NCBI GenBank assembly: GCA_035294305.1
Contig: DATGLD010000025.1
Location: 1 to 64,000 of the forward strand
Origin: DASRBN01 sp035294305
Lineage (GTDB): Bacteria > Chloroflexota > Ktedonobacteria > Ktedonobacterales > Ktedonobacteraceae
Direction of reading: 5' to 3'
DNA: 64,000 nt
Of this stretch, positions 26,887 through 35,030 are shown piece by piece. The notes under the pieces were generated by a model. The model had not been told where the DNA came from and ran no database searches. It saw nothing but the letters and a program-made list of their open reading frames with translations. Positions within the stretch are counted from its first letter, which is position 1. Each line of letters opens with the position of its first letter. Made by a program: the position numbers and the translations under genes.

Positions 26887-29483
26887 GCAAAGAATTTTCT
26901 CCCATTGAAAGTAGGGGCGGATTGATCGCGCCCACCGCCGATTCATCGGCTCCGCTACCAGATCATCTCGCAGGCCTGGTCGATCCCGAATGGGCCTTGT
27001 GGCGCTGTGTCTGCCTGCGCGGGGCAGGATTTCCGGTGACGCAGGTACTCGAACTGGCCGCGCCCGAGTGCGCCGCCGCCGCCGATGCATTGATTTCTGC
27101 TGAAGCAGAGGTGGTAAGGGCGAAAAACGCCCTATTGCAGGCGATCAATGGCAGACTTAGCCTGGCCAATGACGAACAGCGTGTTGCGCTCCTCAAACTC
27201 AAGCGAGCGATCAAAAAAAATCAGGTTCCTGACGCCTCGCCCACTACAACAACTGTTTCCACGGAACTGGAAGCCTATCTTCTAGCGCGGGAACATGTTC
27301 GGAGAGTTCAATCGGACTTTGAGCATGCTTATCAAAGCGAAGCCTCCCAAGTCTCGCGGGCCATCGGTACAATTGCCTGTGATGAACGTTTTCGTGAGGC
27401 GATTACCTGGCAAAATCGCCACGCCATGCAAACGGGAATCGCATCATTAACGCAGCCGTCGTCAGAAAGCACGCCATCAACTTCTAACCGGCGCAAGCAC
27501 GAAGCGCTGGCAGCAAACTACCTGCAACGATACTGCACCAAGAATGATACCATTGGTTTCTTTGGTCCTTTCGGCCTGGCCAGGCTTACCTCTAAGGGGG
27601 AGGCGATGAAGGTCCATGTAGGGAAAGACTTCCTGGCAAAGCGCAGCGTTTACTTTGAAACATGGTGCATCGATGCCCTTGCTGAGAAGCTTCTGCAAGA
27701 AAAGCACCTGAGACCGTGGGTAGCGCCGCGTCGCCTGCCTCAAATACATATGGAGGGAACGACGCTTTCGCTGCCATTTTCAAAACCGGTTCAATTGAGT
27801 CGAGATGAGGCGGCTGTTCTTTCCGCGTGCGATGGCATCCATACGGCCAAAGAACTGGCGCTTGACCTGATTGGAAAGACTTCCAATAGTTTGAACAGCG
27901 AACAAGAAGTCTACACTGTTCTTGAGCAACTACATGCCATGAAACGAATTTCGTGGTCGCTTGAAATGCCCGCGGATGGAGCGCATCCCGAAAAGGTACT
28001 CCGCCAGATGCTTGAAGGCATTGATGATACGCAGCTACGCGAAGAGTGCCTGGCGATGCTCAATACGCTGGAGGCTGCTAGAGATGGCGTGGCCCGGGCA
28101 GCGGGTAATGCTGAAAAGTTAGATGCAGCGCTGGCCCATTTAGAAGCGACTTTTAGCGAACTGACCGGCAGGGATGCTTCGCGTTCGGCAGGCAAGGCTT
28201 ATGCGGCCAGGACGCTGGTGTATGAGGATTGCCTGTGCGCTATTGACGTAGAGCTGGGGCCGGATTTCCTACTGGCTTTTAGCGAGCCACTGACGCTCTT
28301 GCTGATCAGCGCGCGCTGGTTCACCTACCAGACAGCCACAATCTACCGGCAGGCTTTGCGGGATGCCTTTCACGAGATGGTAGAGCATACCGGTTCGCGT
28401 ACAATAGATTTCTCCAGTTTCTGGCTCTGGGTGCAACCGCTGCTCATTGATGAAGAGGTAATGCCGGTAAAGGCGCTCATGACCGACTTCCAGCAACGGT
28501 GGTTACACATACTCGATATCAGCGAAGAGCAACATTCCAAAGCATTCACCAGTGACGAGCTGCTGCTGGACGTGCTGACTACCTTCGACGCCCCTGGGCC
28601 TGGATGGAGAGCTGCCTGCTATCATTCACCAGACGTATTAATCCAGGCATCAGGAGCAGAAGCCATCCGCGAAGGTGACTATCAAATCATCCTTGGTGAG
28701 TTGCATATTGCCATGAACACACTGCAAGCTTCAGCCTTTCTGGAACAGCATCCCTATCGCGATGGTATCCTACGCGACGCCGCTCTTGATATACCTGAAC
28801 CACGTATGCTACCCGTCATGTCTCGCCGCTCCTTTCCAATCTCGCGCGGGCGGCCTGCGCTCATCACCTCCAAAGACTACCGCCTGGTATACGCACCTGA
28901 TGCATACACTATTCCTGATTCCAGGACATTACCTATTAGCGCCCTGGTCGTTGAGCAATGGGGGGAGGACCTGGTTGTACGCACGCGAGATGGTCAGCTG
29001 TGCTTCGATATCATCGAAGTATTCGCCGAATTCCTCTCGTGGATGGTGTCCAGTTGCTTCAAGATCGTTTGTCCGGGTAAGCACACTCCGCGCGTAACCA
29101 TTGATCGCCTGGTAATGATTCGCGAAAGCTGGCGTTTTGCTCCCCTTGAAATACCCTTCGCAGACGAGAAGGATGCGGCGGCCCGTTTCATCGCCGCCCG
29201 GCGCTGGATGCAGCTACACAAACTGCCGCGCTTCGTCTTCGTCAAGATGCCGGACGAACCCAAACCATGCTTCATCGACTTTGATAGCCCCATCTATGTC
29301 GATAGTCTCGCGAAACTGGTGCGCCAGGCGACGAACGTGCATCCCCCCGAACCATCTATCCAGGTATCGGAAATGCTGCCTGCGCCCAATGAGGTATGGT
29401 TGCCCGACGCGGAGGGCCGGCGTTATACGAGCGAATTGCGCTTCGTAGCCGTCGACCTGCCGCGACCGGCTCGAGACTGGTGA
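26883..29483 (+). CDS. LanB-type dehydratase N-domain protein, probable PEARL (tRNA-dependent peptide ligase family)
   Basis: 866 residues related to the glutamylation (N-terminal) part of class I lanthipeptide dehydratases. Recognisable pieces include KNDTIGFFGPFG near residue 220, HPYRDGILRD near 625, SRGRPALITSKDYRL near 660, RVTIDRLVMIRESWRF near 740, and the C-terminal LPRFVFVKMPDEPKPCFIDFDSP. The protein ends there, with no SpaB_C-type elimination domain. Proteins of this length and layout include the PEARL family, which add amino acids from aminoacyl-tRNA to a peptide C-terminus (established for TglB and AmmB2). Others may be uncharacterised. It overlaps the 67-aa membrane-protein gene and lies between transporter and tailoring genes of the PKS/NRPS cluster. 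No clear precursor peptide adjoins it; see the 30-residue ORF at 36932-37024. Confidence 0.75.
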   Translation: MSKEFSPIESRGGLIAPTADSSAPLPDHLAGLVDPEWALWRCVCLRGAGFPVTQVLELAAPECAAAADALISAEAEVVRAKNALLQAINGRLSLANDEQRVALLKLKRAIKKNQVPDASPTTTTVSTELEAYLLAREHVRRVQSDFEHAYQSEASQVSRAIGTIACDERFREAITWQNRHAMQTGIASLTQPSSESTPSTSNRRKHEALAANYLQRYCTKNDTIGFFGPFGLARLTSKGEAMKVHVGKDFLAKRSVYFETWCIDALAEKLLQEKHLRPWVAPRRLPQIHMEGTTLSLPFSKPVQLSRDEAAVLSACDGIHTAKELALDLIGKTSNSLNSEQEVYTVLEQLHAMKRISWSLEMPADGAHPEKVLRQMLEGIDDTQLREECLAMLNTLEAARDGVARAAGNAEKLDAALAHLEATFSELTGRDASRSAGKAYAARTLVYEDCLCAIDVELGPDFLLAFSEPLTLLLISARWFTYQTATIYRQALRDAFHEMVEHTGSRTIDFSSFWLWVQPLLIDEEVMPVKALMTDFQQRWLHILDISEEQHSKAFTSDELLLDVLTTFDAPGPGWRAACYHSPDVLIQASGAEAIREGDYQIILGELHIAMNTLQASAFLEQHPYRDGILRDAALDIPEPRMLPVMSRRSFPISRGRPALITSKDYRLVYAPDAYTIPDSRTLPISALVVEQWGEDLVVRTRDGQLCFDIIEVFAEFLSWMVSSCFKIVCPGKHTPRVTIDRLVMIRESWRFAPLEIPFADEKDAAARFIAARRWMQLHKLPRFVFVKMPDEPKPCFIDFDSPIYVDSLAKLVRQATNVHPPEPSIQVSEMLPAPNEVWLPDAEGRRYTSELRFVAVDLPRPARDW

Positions 29484-29729
29484 GGAAAGGAAGTCCCAAC
29501 CAGATCACACGTAGCAGATACTGCAGATGTGCTGCTTCCCACTTACAAACTCAGACCTTTTTCTTTTTGTCGTGCCTGGCCTCCTTGCCCTGGTCGTCAG
29601 AAAAGGGCAGAGCGACGGTTCACGAGCGCTAAATTGAGGGCGCTTATGCCACTACTACAGTCGTGCCCTCACTACTGCCCCTATCAGTTATGCTGGCAAG
29701 TTTTAATCACGGGCATCTCTCTGATCTTC

Positions 29730-29758
29730 TTGACGTGTCTCTCCCGATTCTCTACAAT
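29730..29758 (+). promoter_or_regulatory. Sigma-70-like promoter of the kinase-WD40 gene
   Basis: TTGACG at 29730-29735 and TACAAT at 29753-29758 are separated by exactly 17 nt, close to the housekeeping consensus. Transcription would begin near 29766, about 30 nt before ATG 29795. The rest of the 311-bp gap (29484-29729) shows no other recognisable feature. Confidence 0.6.
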
Positions 29759-29794
29759 GTGCATGGTTAAACATAGATCAAGGGAAGGGCAGCA

Positions 29795-31858
29795 ATGGCA
29801 GATCGTGTCGGGCAACAACTTGGAAACTATCGTCTGGTCCGCTTGCTTGGGCAAGGGGGGTTTGCCGAAGTTTATCTCGGTGAGCATGTCTACCTCGATA
29901 CAACTGCGGCCATTAAAGTCCTGCACACGCGTCTCGATGATGATGATATAGAGCACTTCCGCGACGAGGCGCGTACCGTCGCCCGCCTCGTCCATCCCAA
30001 TATCGTGCGTGTTCTCGAATTCAATGTCCAGGATGGCATTCCCTACCTTGTCGTCGATTATGCCCCCAATGGTACCCTGCGCAAGCGCCATCCACGAGGC
30101 ATTCCGGTGCCACTCATTACCATCGTTGCTTATGTCAAGCAGGTCGCATCGGCATTGCACTACGCGCACGAGCAAAAGGTCATCCATCGCGATGTCAAAC
30201 CGGAGAATATGCTGATCGGACGGCGTAATGAAATCCTGCTCAGCGATTTTGGCATCGCTCTCGTTGCCCAGAGTTCGCGCTACAGCAGCAGCAACGGCAA
30301 AATGCAGGACATGGCCGGTACTATCGCCTATATGGCGCCGGAGCAAATTCATGCTCAGGCCTGCCCCAATAGCGATCAATATTCACTTGGCATAGTCGTT
30401 TACGAATGGTTAAGTGGCTCGCGCCCATTTCAAGGCTCGTTTACTGAGATCGCCGTCAAGCAAACCATGGCGGCTCCCCCACCCTTGCGTGAAAAAGATT
30501 CCAGTATTTCAGAGGAAACTGAACAGGTGGTAATGAAAGCGCTAGCCAAGGCCCCACAAGATCGCTTCGAGGATGTCCAGGCCTTTGCCATTGCTCTCGA
30601 ACACGCCGCTCTACAAGCGCCGGGAGTCATAATTGCTCCCGGCAATACGCCTCTACCGCCGCCCCCGGGATCATCCGTTGATACCATCCAGCTCTCGCGC
30701 CAGGAAGATCTCTCCTCCGACCTCCTGACCATGCCGAGCCAGACGCCCCCCAGCATCGGTTCTCTGCTGCAAGCCATGTCCCCCTCGCTAGAAACTCCAG
30801 CAGTTGATGAAGCGCAGGTAGCTGCTCAACCACCTGCCAGCAGGAAAGAGAAACCCATATCACGGCGTAAGGTCTTGCTGGGGTTGGTAGGAGCGGCTGT
30901 TGCCGCAGCGGCAGGTGGTGGCCTGGCCTTGTTTGAGTACGAACAGCACACGCAGCATCCCGTTACAACCACCGCGGGCAGTCTACTCTTCACTTTTCGG
31001 GGACATACCGAGTTAGTATGGTCGGCTGCCTTTTCACCGGATGGGCAGCGCGTGGCGTCCGGTAGTGGTGATGATACAGCGCAGGTCTGGGATGCCACCA
31101 CCGGTGATCATCTCAATATCTATATGCGTCATACAGATTCAGTATATTCCGTCGCCTGGTCGCCCAATGGACAGCGTATCGCCTCAGCCAGCTATGATAA
31201 GACGGTGCAGATATGGGATGCCACATTTGGCGACCCTTTCTACACCTATCGCGGGCATTTGTCGTGGGTCTGGACCGCCAGGTGGTCGCCCGATGGCAAG
31301 CTTATCGCCTCGGCAGGCGGTGACAGCACTGTGCAGGTCTGGAGTTCGGCGGGCGATGGGCATAGATTCACCTACCGCGGGCACAAGGCCCCCGTCTATA
31401 CCGTCGCGTGGTCACCTGACGGCAAGCTCATCGCCTCGGCGGGCAATGACGGCACCGTACAAATCTGGGAGGCCACTACCGGCAAGCGGCTTGCTCTCTA
31501 CCGCGCGCAATCTGCCTCTGTCTGGTCCGTCGCCTGGTCACCCGATGGCAAGCTCATCGCCCTGGCAGGAGATGATAAAACGGTGCAAATCTGGAATGCT
31601 GCCGACGGCAAACGCCTGTTTATCTATACCGGCCACAGCGATTTCGTCTATACCGTGGCATGGTCACCCGATGGCAAACGACTTGCCTCAGCAGGAGACG
31701 ACAAAACCGCGCAGGTCTGGGATGCGATAAATGGCGCCCACCGCTATATCTACCGCGGCCATACGGACAGCGTCCGCTCTGTCTCCTGGTCGCCGCGTGG
31801 CAACCATATTGCCTCCGCCTCCTGGGACAAAACGGTACAGGTGTGGGTAGCAGAATAG
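29795..31858 (+). CDS. Membrane Ser/Thr protein kinase with C-terminal WD40 propeller
   Basis: 687 residues. The PknB-type kinase domain (about 10-275) has the glycine loop LGQGGFAEV, the ATP Lys in AAIKVL, HRDVKPEN, DFGIA and GTIAYMAPEQ, so it should be active. A Pro/Ser-rich linker leads to one membrane segment at about 361-380 (LLGLVGAAVAAAAGGG). The outer part holds seven WD40 repeats from about residue 395 to the end, each with H..V....WSPDG...AS...D.TVQ.WD, enough for one complete beta-propeller. It probably senses an extracellular or surface ligand and phosphorylates cytoplasmic targets. AAGGGAAGG precedes the ATG. The link to the biosynthetic cluster is only positional. Confidence 0.95.
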   Translation: MADRVGQQLGNYRLVRLLGQGGFAEVYLGEHVYLDTTAAIKVLHTRLDDDDIEHFRDEARTVARLVHPNIVRVLEFNVQDGIPYLVVDYAPNGTLRKRHPRGIPVPLITIVAYVKQVASALHYAHEQKVIHRDVKPENMLIGRRNEILLSDFGIALVAQSSRYSSSNGKMQDMAGTIAYMAPEQIHAQACPNSDQYSLGIVVYEWLSGSRPFQGSFTEIAVKQTMAAPPPLREKDSSISEETEQVVMKALAKAPQDRFEDVQAFAIALEHAALQAPGVIIAPGNTPLPPPPGSSVDTIQLSRQEDLSSDLLTMPSQTPPSIGSLLQAMSPSLETPAVDEAQVAAQPPASRKEKPISRRKVLLGLVGAAVAAAAGGGLALFEYEQHTQHPVTTTAGSLLFTFRGHTELVWSAAFSPDGQRVASGSGDDTAQVWDATTGDHLNIYMRHTDSVYSVAWSPNGQRIASASYDKTVQIWDATFGDPFYTYRGHLSWVWTARWSPDGKLIASAGGDSTVQVWSSAGDGHRFTYRGHKAPVYTVAWSPDGKLIASAGNDGTVQIWEATTGKRLALYRAQSASVWSVAWSPDGKLIALAGDDKTVQIWNAADGKRLFIYTGHSDFVYTVAWSPDGKRLASAGDDKTAQVWDAINGAHRYIYRGHTDSVRSVSWSPRGNHIASASWDKTVQVWVAE

Positions 31859-31865
31859 TTACCTC

Positions 31866-32840
31866 TCAAGGCAGCACCACCACTTTCCCCGTCACCTTGC
31901 GCTGCATCATATCGTTCAGCGCATCCGCCACCTTCAGAAGAGGATAGGTTGCGGACACCACGGGCCGGATTTTTCCCTCTTCGTACCAGGCGAGCAATTC
32001 CCGTATATATTCCCGGTTACGCTGTGGATCCCGCATCGTAAAAGGCCCCCAGAAAACGCCTACAATGGAGCAGCTTTTGAGCAGCGTCAAATTGAGCGGA
32101 ATGCGCGGGATTTCTCCTGCTGTGAAGCCAACGACCAGAAAACGTCCTCCCCAGGCCATACCACGCAAAGCGGGTTCAGAGTAATCACCACCAACCGGGT
32201 CGAGAATCACATCGACGCCATTACCCGCGCTGAGATCCTTGATACGCGTCTTGAGGTCCTCGGTTACGTAATTTATCACCTCGCCGGCTCCCTGTTGCCT
32301 GCATAGTTCAAGTTTCGCATCAGTCGAAGCGGCGGCAATTACGCGTGCCCCCATCGCCTTCCCGATCTGCACTGCCGCGAGTCCCACGCCGCCTGCCGCG
32401 CCCAGCACAAGCAAAGTCTCGCCAGATCGCAGCTGCCCGCGATCTTTCAGCGCATAATGTGATGTTCCATAGGTCATATAGAAAGCCGCTGCGGTGTTGA
32501 AATCCATCGAATCGGGGATAGGAATGATCGCCTGCGCGTCCACGGCCACCTCCTGGGCAAAGCCGCCCCAACTGGTAAAGCCGATCACCCTCTCCCCAAC
32601 CTTGACCGTATCTACTTCCTCGCCCACCTCTTTCACAATGCCCGCGACCTCGCCGCCGGGCGTAAATGGCATCGGCGGCTTGAACTGGTACTTCCCCTGG
32701 ATAATCAGCGTATCCGGGAAATTTATGCCGCATGCTTTGACCGCGACCACTACCTGCCCTCGCCTGGGGCGCGGTGGTTCGATATCCTCAATTACCAGGC
32801 TTTCCGGTGGGCCGTAGACTTTACATAGCACCGCTTTCAT
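31866..32840 (-). CDS. NADPH:quinone oxidoreductase, MDR superfamily
   Basis: About 324 residues from ATG 32840 (AAGGAG ribosome site; an upstream ATG at 32885 lacks one). It has the GroES-like N-terminal half with KACGINFPDTLI and GGEVAGIV, and the Rossmann motif GAAGGVGLAAVQ. The Cys/His zinc ligands of alcohol dehydrogenases are absent, as in the quinone reductase/crotonyl-CoA-reductase-like branch. It ends the minus-strand run A-PCP, P450, PPTase, oxidoreductase. It could act on the cluster product or be a general detoxifying reductase. Confidence 0.9.
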   Translation of the reverse strand: MKAVLCKVYGPPESLVIEDIEPPRPRRGQVVVAVKACGINFPDTLIIQGKYQFKPPMPFTPGGEVAGIVKEVGEEVDTVKVGERVIGFTSWGGFAQEVAVDAQAIIPIPDSMDFNTAAAFYMTYGTSHYALKDRGQLRSGETLLVLGAAGGVGLAAVQIGKAMGARVIAAASTDAKLELCRQQGAGEVINYVTEDLKTRIKDLSAGNGVDVILDPVGGDYSEPALRGMAWGGRFLVVGFTAGEIPRIPLNLTLLKSCSIVGVFWGPFTMRDPQRNREYIRELLAWYEEGKIRPVVSATYPLLKVADALNDMMQRKVTGKVVVLP

Positions 32841-32917
32841 GAGCTTGCTCCTTTGTGAAAATAGCCTTAAATGCTGTCTCTGCATTAGGCATTATAACAG
32901 ATAGCGGGGAGGGGAAC

Positions 32918-33667
32918 TTACACCTCGCATTGCCAGCACTTCAATGAAGAAACATGCCCCTCGATGGCGAGAGCGGCAATGTAATCGTCGCCAGGATACA
33001 ACTCGTAAAGCGACCAGTTCGCGCTATCCTGGCCCTCTTCTCGGATGTTGAGCAACCTCGCCGGCTCTCCAGGCGTCAGCGAGACATCGAAAGAATCCAG
33101 CGCCAGTGAGAGGCCCATGCCTCGCGCCTTGATATAGGCCTCCTTACGCGTCCAGCAGTTGAAAAAGGCAATATGCCGCATAGCGGGGGGAACGGCCCCC
33201 AGCATGCGAACCTCGTAAGGAGAAAAGAAACGTTCGGCGATTGATTCCCATTCCATCTGCCTCTGGATGTATTCAATATCAACGCCGAGGACGGGATTGC
33301 GTGCAATGGCAAAAAGGGCTATGCTCCCCGCGTGCGACATATTGAAAGACAGGTCTTTACCTCCGGATAGCCCGGCAAGCGATGGTTTGCTATAGGCATT
33401 GTAGGTAAAACTGAGCGAGTGCGGCTCCCTGGCGAGGTAACGTCCCAGTACTACCCGCAGTTGTCCATGTGCCGCGATAAAGCGCATGCGATCTCTGGCA
33501 AAGTGAAATCGGCGCGCTCGTATGCGCTCATCATCACTCAACGCCGGCTCAAGCTCCTCTATATTTGACTGTGGCAGATCTAGCCAGGCGCGCCATACAT
33601 GGACTTCTTCCTGACTCAATAATAGCATCTCTGGTGGGGTGTCCCAGGGAGATAGTGGTGCCTGCAT
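32918..33667 (-). CDS. Sfp-type 4'-phosphopantetheinyl transferase
   Basis: 249 residues of the Sfp/HetI family. Motifs are FNMSHAG, the magnesium site GVDIEYI (Asp and Glu), and WTRKEAYIKARGMGL. It transfers phosphopantetheine from CoA to the conserved Ser of ACP and PCP domains, and is the likely activator of all carrier domains in the window: the two PKS ACPs, the discrete ACP, and the three PCPs. The gene follows the P450 gene by about 100 nt on the same strand. Confidence 0.95.
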   Translation of the reverse strand: MQAPLSPWDTPPEMLLLSQEEVHVWRAWLDLPQSNIEELEPALSDDERIRARRFHFARDRMRFIAAHGQLRVVLGRYLAREPHSLSFTYNAYSKPSLAGLSGGKDLSFNMSHAGSIALFAIARNPVLGVDIEYIQRQMEWESIAERFFSPYEVRMLGAVPPAMRHIAFFNCWTRKEAYIKARGMGLSLALDSFDVSLTPGEPARLLNIREEGQDSANWSLYELYPGDDYIAALAIEGHVSSLKCWQCEV

Positions 33668-33769
33668 TCTCTAGCTCTAGTGGTGTTATACTTGACCGCG
33701 CTGCCAATATTTTCTCCAGTATACAGCCGGGCCGCTGCGAAGACAAGTGGCAGGGATAAACCGGTGCAG

Positions 33770-35026
33770 CTAAAACGTTACATGCAGGGCAGTCAAACCG
33801 CGCAAACCGAGATTTTCTCGCCAGGTAATCGGTGCTGGAACCAGTTGCAGGTTGGGCATGCGTCTCAATATTGTATCGAAGGCGATTTGACCCTCGATGC
33901 GTGCCAATGGCGCTCCGAAGCAGAAATGGCTGGCCCAGGCGAACGCGACATGCCGGTTATCCCGGCGTGCCAGGTCGAGCCGGTCGGGGTCGGGAAAGCG
34001 CTCCGGGTCCCGATTGGCCGCGCCCATCACAGCGATCACGGCCTGGCGTCTGCGAATCAACTTTCCGCCCAATTCAACATCATCTGGCGCGAGCCGCGCC
34101 GTGTGCTGGCTGGGGCTTTCGTAGCGCAGCAATTCCTCAACTGCTGATGGAATGAGCGAAGGGTTTGCTCGCAGGCGCTCCCATTGATCCTGCTGCCGCA
34201 ACAGGGTGAGGATGCCATTGCCGATCAAGTTGGTCGTCGTCTCCTGCCCGCCGACCATGGTCACGATAACGTTAGCGACCACTTCTTCCTCCGATAGCCG
34301 GTCGCCATCTATTTCGGCGTTCAATAGGGCGCTGATCAGCCCTTCACGGGGATGGTCGCGATGGTCTCGCACGGCTGCCCGGAAGTAGACCAGCATCTCC
34401 TCGAGGCTACGTAAGACGCGCGAGGCATGGTCCGGGTTGTGCTGGAAATTGCCCAGCACCATGGCGAAGTCACTCGACCATCGCGTGAGCTGCTTCCAGT
34501 CGGAAGTTGGTAAGCCGAGCAGTTCGGCAGTGACGATAGCGGGCAGCGGGATGGCCAGTTCAGACATTACGTCCATCTGTCCGGTGCCTTTTGCCAGTAT
34601 CGCATCCAGCAAGTTATTGGTAATATCCTGGATATGCGAGCGCAGGAGTTCTACCCGGCGCGGTGTAAATGCCTTCGCCGCCAGACCGCGCACGCGCCCA
34701 TGTTCTGGTGGATCAAGAAAGAGCATCTGGCGTACCATTACCTGCGCCAGCGGAGTTAAAGCTGAAAGGCCCAGGGCAGTCAGTTGTTCCGGTGTCGGCG
34801 TGCGTTTTGCCGAAAAGTGCTGGAAGACGTTAATCACGTCCGCGTAGCGCGTCACCACCCAGGCATGTAGAAAAGGGTCCCAATGGACGGGGTCCTCGCT
34901 GCGCAGGCGATGATACAACGGATACGGGTTGGCAAGCACGTCGGGATCGAGCAAATGAAAAAGGCTTAAGCTGGGATCACCGGCCTTGTTCTCTCCGGGC
35001 GGAAACGTTTGCGCGTGCGTTGTCAT
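33770..35026 (-). CDS. Cytochrome P450, probably acting on a PCP-bound amino acid
   Basis: 418 residues, class I bacterial P450 layout. The I-helix is MVGGQETTTNL (GGQETT for the usual AGxDTT), the K-helix ExxR is EELLRYESP, and the heme Cys is in FAWASHFCFGAPLAR. In the heme loop both usual glycines of FGxGxHxC are Ala, which is unusual, but Cys and His are kept. The ATG lies 4 nt after the stop of the A-PCP gene, so the two are coupled. Stand-alone A-PCP plus P450 pairs (NovH/NovI, NikP1/NikQ) beta-hydroxylate the tethered amino acid. That role is inferred from context. It could equally be a late tailoring oxygenase. Confidence 0.92.
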   Translation of the reverse strand: MTTHAQTFPPGENKAGDPSLSLFHLLDPDVLANPYPLYHRLRSEDPVHWDPFLHAWVVTRYADVINVFQHFSAKRTPTPEQLTALGLSALTPLAQVMVRQMLFLDPPEHGRVRGLAAKAFTPRRVELLRSHIQDITNNLLDAILAKGTGQMDVMSELAIPLPAIVTAELLGLPTSDWKQLTRWSSDFAMVLGNFQHNPDHASRVLRSLEEMLVYFRAAVRDHRDHPREGLISALLNAEIDGDRLSEEEVVANVIVTMVGGQETTTNLIGNGILTLLRQQDQWERLRANPSLIPSAVEELLRYESPSQHTARLAPDDVELGGKLIRRRQAVIAVMGAANRDPERFPDPDRLDLARRDNRHVAFAWASHFCFGAPLARIEGQIAFDTILRRMPNLQLVPAPITWRENLGLRGLTALHVTF

Positions 35027-35030
35027 AGTA

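Noticed and set aside
29529..29951. 140-codon frame in the gap before the kinase, overlapping it
   Set aside because: Most of it runs inside the kinase gene in another frame, it lacks a ribosome site, and the composition is not protein-like.
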